A DNA stretch of 64,000 bases from Stomorhina lunata. Taxonomy: Eukaryota; Arthropoda; Insecta; Diptera; Rhiniidae. Both the position numbers and the translations under genes were made by a program. The stretch lies in contig OW121742.1 in the NCBI GenBank assembly GCA_933228675.1, positions 17,128,489-17,192,488 of the forward strand, written 5' to 3'. Under the pieces are notes generated by a model that was not told where the DNA came from, ran no database searches, and was given only the letters and a program-made list of their open reading frames with translations. Shown one piece after another: positions 61,061 through 64,000 of this stretch; position 1 is the first letter of the stretch, and every line of letters begins with the position of its first letter.

Positions 61061-62429
61061 TTTTTAGAATTTAAAATTGCATTGCACAAATAAATTTGAA
61101 AGTTTTATTTTGTTTAAATAATTTTTTTTTAATTGACTTAAACCAGTTTCAAATTAAAAATTTGTATCAAATGGTTAACCACAAAATGTTTGACTGTCAA
61201 TATTTTAGTAGGTTTTGCTAATTTAAAATTAATTTTTTTTCGCATAGTAAAATCCACAATTGCAGAACCTTTCCCCATCATTAACATAATTTTTTTAGGA
61301 ATGTGGACTTATTCCACTTTCAAAGTAAAGTCTTCAATATATTTGTTAACTTTTATTCAATCTGGGAACTTTTCTAAAAGATCGTTAATAATTGTTTCGA
61401 AACCAATCCTTGAGACTTGGATTTGTTGATCATTTTAGAAATCTTTTTGTAAGATCGGTTTTGTATCGTTAATAGAGATAGTTACTGAAATTCCTTGTCT
61501 GAAACAAAAATATTAAAGATGTTTATGTAAAAGGATCAACATAGGTTAAAGCACATTATATAATGAGCTTTTGCAGCAACTCCCATTCTCTTACCCTTTA
61601 GTCTTCTTCTTCTGTTATCCTTGACTCCCAGTGGAGCATAGGGCCTCAATAGTACTCACACTAGTACTCATAGGATCCTTTAGTACTCACACTTTTTCTT
61701 AAATGTTGTAAACAATTATTCTTCATATTTCTTTCGTCCACACCCTGTGTAATCCATAGTAAAAACCACATGATAAAAACAACTTTTACTTAAAAGTATA
61801 TACAATAAATCAATATTTGTAGTCTATTTCCGTTTTCCGTGGTTACGATTCGTAAAAATATCCAACAATATTTATGTGTATGTGAATGTATGGGTGCAAT
61901 GTATATCTATGTGAGTCATGGTTAAGTTTAAGTATAAATGTATTTGTATTATCTTAAACTTGACACATAAATTTAAAAATCTGTCATAAAAAGTATTGAA
62001 AACAATATTTCTTTTCTACTCCCACTCTGGCAAGTTCATTTTGTGCACGCACACAGCACCATCTAGTGGTGCAGGCAGTCAGTCAGTCAGCCAGGGAGCG
62101 AGTGCTTTTGCCACAAACATAATAAATAATTTCCAGAGCCAGAGTGAAAAGAAAGAATTTCAACACATGCAGCAGCAACAGCAGGAAGCACGAAACGAAT
62201 GAATGACTGAAGTAAACTTATTTTTTACGGGAATTTTAAGAGATTGTCACACATATTTTTATGGTAGACTTCCATGATTGTGGTTAACGGGGTCACATGT
62301 GTATGAGCTGCTGGATAAATAACGTGAAAATACTGAAAATTATTTATGGAAAATGTAGTTTATTTTGCTGCATCAAATGATAAAATATTAATAGTATTTT
62401 CTATTTTCTTTTTTTTCTGTTTTTTCTAG
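61061..62429. other. Intronic sequence, no exon assigned
   Basis: Includes a short TAGTACTCACA repeat near 61650-61690, an AGTCAGTCAGTCAG run near 62087, and a relatively GC-rich stretch (about 62020-62200). The last has a 68-codon ORF with CAGCAGCAACAGCAG, but no paired splice sites that I can defend. GCACCATCTAGTGG near 62057 resembles a CTCF-type core. Confidence 0.4.
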
Positions 62430-62711
62430 ATCCCGATGGTTCTTCAAATGCCATGATGGGTGGTCCTCCTGGCAGTACACCACCTCCCTATGCCGATGCT
62501 TCGGGTCATCATCATCATCACAATGATGGCCGTAGAATGGTGGGTGGTGTTGTACTCTCCGAATTACCAGAGCCTCCAATACCACTTTCAGAAATTGGCC
62601 CCATCCCACCGCCTCCTATGTTTTCGACACCATCGCCCACTTTAGTGGCTGGACGACCGCATGGACCGGGCGCCATTAATGATAAAGATTATCAGCCATA
62701 TGATGATTATG
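62430..62711 (+). CDS. Internal coding exon, unidentified Pro/His-rich protein
   Basis: 282 nt between a strong pyrimidine-rich acceptor (TTTTTTCTAG) and a GTAAGT donor at 62712-62717, phase 1 at both ends. Joining it to the 57 kb exon completes a Tyr codon and continues the frame. It encodes about 94 residues: MMGGPPGS, a PPPY motif (a WW-domain ligand type), HHHHHN, then PEPPIPLSEIGPIPPPP, a proline-rich segment of the kind bound by SH3, WW or EVH1 domains, and an acidic tyrosine-rich end, KDYQPYDDY. The short apparent 3' extension to a stop at 62735 reads through the donor and is probably intronic. The pattern suggests the cytoplasmic tail of an adhesion or signalling protein, but that is inference; I cannot name the gene. 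Confidence 0.85.
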
Positions 62712-64000
62712 GTAAGTTGATTAAGTTGACTAAATAAAATCCAGAATCATTAGAATTTATAATGATTTATTTTAGCTTAATTTGTTAAATCCTAAACCAA
62801 TAGAGTTTTTCTTTCATTATTCACTCGTATCTTTAACCCTTTTTAGGCCTTAGGTTTTTAAAGGAAAAGAAGTTTATTTTCAAGAGCAGATATTCGTTGT
62901 TACATTTTTGTCAAAAATCTAAAGTATAAGCAAAGGAGTTAAACAATTTTATAAAATGTTGCATACTTTTAGACACCAAAAACTACGGAAAAATATTCTC
63001 TTTCCTGTTTATGTCCAAGTTCACGTCTTCAAGAGCCCTAATAGCCATGATTAGGTTTAAAATACATTAATATTCAATTTCCTTGCCATTTTTTCTCTGT
63101 TTGCCTTTTTCCAGCAAATGATTGCCGTCCTTCTTTTAAGTTCCCTTCAAAAGCTCTTCAAGTACCATCATTTTTTCTGACGTTTATAATTTCATAACTC
63201 CTCTCAATTAGATGAATCAATATAAGAAATTGATAAGGAATTTATTTTTTTACCCACCTTCTTCTAGCCCCTTAGCCATTAGACTTCGTCTTGTAATTCC
63301 AGCGCGTTATGACTTAAACTCGACTACACTTCTACTTTTTATTCATTCATATTTATTTTTATGCTCTAGAAGCTGTTAATAAACATGATTTGTTAAGTGG
63401 CAGTTGATGCCGCTAATGGTTGGGGTTACAGCGAAAAAATAAAAAGAAAAGAAGCCGCGAAAAAAAATATTTAATATAATGTTAAATAGCAAGAGCAGCA
63501 GGGAAAAATCCACTTAAAGACGTTTATTCTTACGTTTAAGTACAAAATCTAAAGCATAAGCAAAGGAGCTGGAAAATGTTGAAAAACGTAGCATACTTTT
63601 AGACAGTCAAAAATAGAAAAAGTAGAAAATTTAAACATTCTCTTATATGTTTTTGTACTAGTATTTTACTTGTTGTATATTTAAATAATTTAATTTTCTA
63701 CCGGAAGTTTTAGGAAATTTGTTTAAAATTTTTTGAGAATTTATGAAATATTAAATAAAGCTTAGTTATGTTAGCAGTAAATATAATAAAGATAGATGTT
63801 AAAATGCGAATTTAATTTTTAAAACATTATGTAGAGCATACTTATAAGGGTTTAAATTAAATACATACTTTAGTTAAAAGAAGTTAGCATAAATTTAGCA
63901 AATAGAAGAAAGTAAAGCATACTTTAAGGGTTAAAGAAATAAAATGTTAACCAGAATTATATAAAGGGGTCGGCACAAAGAGAACAGAAAAAAAATCGTA
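62712..64000. other. Downstream intron or 3' region
   Basis: AT-rich DNA after the second exon. A strong acceptor-like TTTTTCCAG at 63106-63114 is followed by a phase-compatible 26-residue frame ending in TAA at 63195-63197. This could be an alternative last exon, but the peptide has no support. The segments near 62905-63000 and 63535-63640 are a diverged duplication sharing AAGCAAAGGAG and GCATACTTTTAGACA. Confidence 0.45.

Larger units (their letters stand above)
57614..62429 (+). other. Intron between the two exons
   Basis: 4816 bp with GTAAGT donor and TTTTTTCTAG acceptor, phase 1. It holds a MITE-like unit, an AP-1-like minisatellite, a decayed CACGTG repeat and satellite F array 2. Confidence 0.8.

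Noticed and set aside
61996..62202. 68-codon ORF with a poly-Gln stretch
   Set aside because: The sequence is less AT-rich than its surroundings, but I could not find a paired acceptor and donor in a compatible phase, and the CAG and AGTC runs are microsatellites.
62388..62645. Minus-strand and alternate-frame ORFs over the 62.4 kb exon
   Set aside because: They are shadows of the exon frame; only the 62430-62711 frame has matching splice phases and sensible composition.

Overview
This is about 64 kb of very AT-rich eukaryotic DNA, most likely from a fly. The reasons are GT-AG introns with GTAAGT donors, dispersed fly-type repeats carrying CCCATATAAAC motifs, arthropod-type Gypsy gag and pol, and His-rich and Pro-rich coding exons. 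A calyptrate fly such as a blowfly is my guess, at low confidence. Only two convincing host exons are present, both on the + strand: 57347-57613 and 62430-62711. They join in frame (phase 1 to phase 1) and encode a low-complexity, Gly/His/Pro-rich part of a protein that I cannot name. No other host coding sequence is convincing, so positions 1-57346 look like one very long intron, or intron plus upstream intergenic DNA.

Most of the window is tandem satellite with 29-32 bp units. I see seven related families. A: degenerate TATAGAAAAATTTTATATCG type, 0.28-2.7, 4.1-6.7, 7.9-9.3, 25.9-28.8, 30.4-31.3 and 44.4-46.4 kb. B: TTATCGATAACTTT type, 11.0-12.8, 14.2-15.95, 21.8-23.3 and 25.6-25.85 kb. C: 31.3-33.1 kb. 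D: 39.8-42.9 kb. E: 47.6-49.6 kb. F: 51.5-53.4 kb and, inverted, 59.5-61.0 kb. G: 54.2-56.3 kb. Several arrays carry higher-order duplications. Long apparent ORFs inside them exist only because the unit length is a multiple of three; they are not genes.

Mobile elements: an intact CsRn1-like Gypsy retrotransposon lies at 16248-21089, with two identical 183 bp LTRs, a GTATG target duplication, gag, pol, and a UUUAAAC -1 slippery site just before the gag stop. Four copies of a dispersed element carry a hammerhead-ribozyme-like core (2.73-2.90, 39.31-39.58, 49.56-49.81 minus and 49.81-50.05 kb). Two of these form a perfect 127 bp inverted repeat, one arm of which ends at the predicted self-cleavage site. 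Penelope-like retroelements are the known carriers of such ribozymes. Two TIR-bearing MITE-like units (10.64-10.90 and 57.97-58.31 kb), a 291 bp four-copy satellite between inverted arms (36.0-39.3 kb) and a minus-strand tRNA-like sequence (38.79-38.87 kb) complete the set.

The most interesting architecture concerns splicing. A textbook-looking zero-length (recursive) splice site, TTGCAG followed directly by GTATGT, sits at 13728-13739 in the putative giant intron. It is bracketed by two B arrays in opposite orientation. The 57.35 kb exon is likewise bracketed by opposite-orientation F arrays. Transcribed inverted arrays could pair and loop out what lies between them, which would affect recursive splicing, exon skipping or circular RNA formation. 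This is inference from layout only.
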